Assembly (NCBI GenBank): GCA_048268885.1
Contig: JBLWUP010000002.1
Coordinates: 62,001 to 126,000 of the forward strand
Direction: 5' to 3'
Source of the DNA: Pelagibius sp048268885
Lineage (GTDB): Bacteria; Pseudomonadota; Alphaproteobacteria; Kiloniellales; Kiloniellaceae
Length of the DNA: 64,000 bases
This document shows positions 63,793 to 64,000 of the stretch, piece after piece (within the stretch, counting starts at the first letter, position 1; each line of letters opens with the position of its first letter). The notes beneath the pieces are model-generated. The model did no database searches. It was given only the letters and a program-made list of their open reading frames with translations, and had not been told where the DNA came from. The position numbers and the translations under genes were made by a program.

Positions 63793-64000
63793 TCAGTCGC
63801 CGGTGAAGCTCCGGATGAGCCCGTCGTAGGACTGATTTTCCAGCAGCTCTCCGTCCGAGTGCATGAAGTCGTGATGGTCTTTCTCGTCGACCTGTTCCTT
63901 CACCATGAACACTCGCCCACTCAGGATGGTCGAGTCCCGGCTCCGCTTGGTCGTGAGGTATTCGCCTTTGAAGACCTTGGTGTCCGCCTCAACGTCGGCG
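63793..64000 (-). CDS. Unrecognised protein, C-terminal 68 residues (cut by window edge)
   Basis: The frame is open from the window edge to a TGA at 63793-63795. The visible part is hydrophilic (FKGEYLTTKRSRDSTILSG; DEKDHHDFMHSDGELLENQ), with no recognisable motif, and its base composition is less GC-rich than the surrounding core genes. It lies just beyond the tRNA-Ser repeats, so it could be the first gene of an integrated element. Its start is outside the window. Confidence 0.6.
   Translation of the reverse strand, partial: ADVEADTKVFKGEYLTTKRSRDSTILSGRVFMVKEQVDEKDHHDFMHSDGELLENQSYDGLIRSFTGD

Overview
This is a high-GC bacterial chromosome segment that is almost entirely coding, and nearly all of it is core housekeeping. 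The gene families and gene order point to an alphaproteobacterium: aroA-cmk-rpsA-ihfB-lapA leading to trpF-trpB-trpA-accD; kdsD-lptC-lptA-lptB-rpoN-hpf-ptsN; an Hsp20-DUF1150 pair; a FYDLN-acid (TIGR02300) protein; a CP4-like class II EPSP synthase; and an EcfG-type promoter. My guess is a Rhodospirillales/Kiloniellales-like lineage. That is inference from gene content, not from a marker search.

Layout. (1) 1-15978, minus strand: a supercluster reading from right to left, aroA, cmk, rpsA, ihfB, lapA, a three-gene amino-acid oxidation cassette (ornithine-cyclodeaminase-like plus two sarcosine-oxidase-like flavoenzymes), pyrF, four tandem paralogous membrane proteins, trpF, trpB, trpA and accD (cut by the window edge). 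The cassette and the membrane proteins look like insertions into a usually tighter cluster. (2) 16203-27026, plus strand: FYDLN-acid protein, tRNA-Ala(GGC), a tartrate/isopropylmalate dehydrogenase-family enzyme, a copper module (copC, copD, cytochrome c, Spy-like protein) with MerR/CueR-type promoter signals, a hemerythrin-domain protein behind an EcfG-type promoter, a phytase-like esterase, a PPP-type phosphatase, a PAS-EAL c-di-GMP phosphodiesterase, and Hsp20-DUF1150 behind a sigma32-type promoter with a possible RNA thermometer. (3) 27165-36717, mostly minus strand: PTS-Ntr IIA, HPF, sigma54, the Lpt genes and arabinose-5-phosphate isomerase (LPS/Kdo supply and export), RNase D, an NDUFA9-like protein (plus strand) and undecaprenyl-diphosphatase. 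(4) 37187-45251: gltD-gltB, a small protein with a good sigma54 promoter, a glutathione transferase, and two copies of a 141-bp double-hairpin element inserted exactly at the stop codons of gltB and gst. (5) 45270-50501: TPR protein, SDR proteins, an orphan membrane protein, an ABHD10-like hydrolase and a GT4 glycosyltransferase. (6) 50656-62681: translation block thrS, infC (apparent AUA start), rpmI, rplT, pheS, pheT, lepA, with a divergent SDR/TetR pair between infC and rpmI and several small hypothetical genes. (7) 63423-64000: tRNA-Ser(GGA) followed by about 100-bp tandem repeats of its own 3' half and then an unrecognised truncated gene. This resembles the edge of an integrated element.

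A recurring feature is short tandem duplication in intergenic DNA (units of 12, 14, 16-17 and 20 bp), in several cases beside promoters. I did not find one large undescribed system. The most interesting signals are regulatory or mobile: the stop-codon-embedded double-hairpin element, the AUA start of infC, the tRNA-Ser tandem repeats, the sigma54-driven orphan, the CueR-type operator duplication, the possible ROSE element and the four-gene membrane paralogue array.
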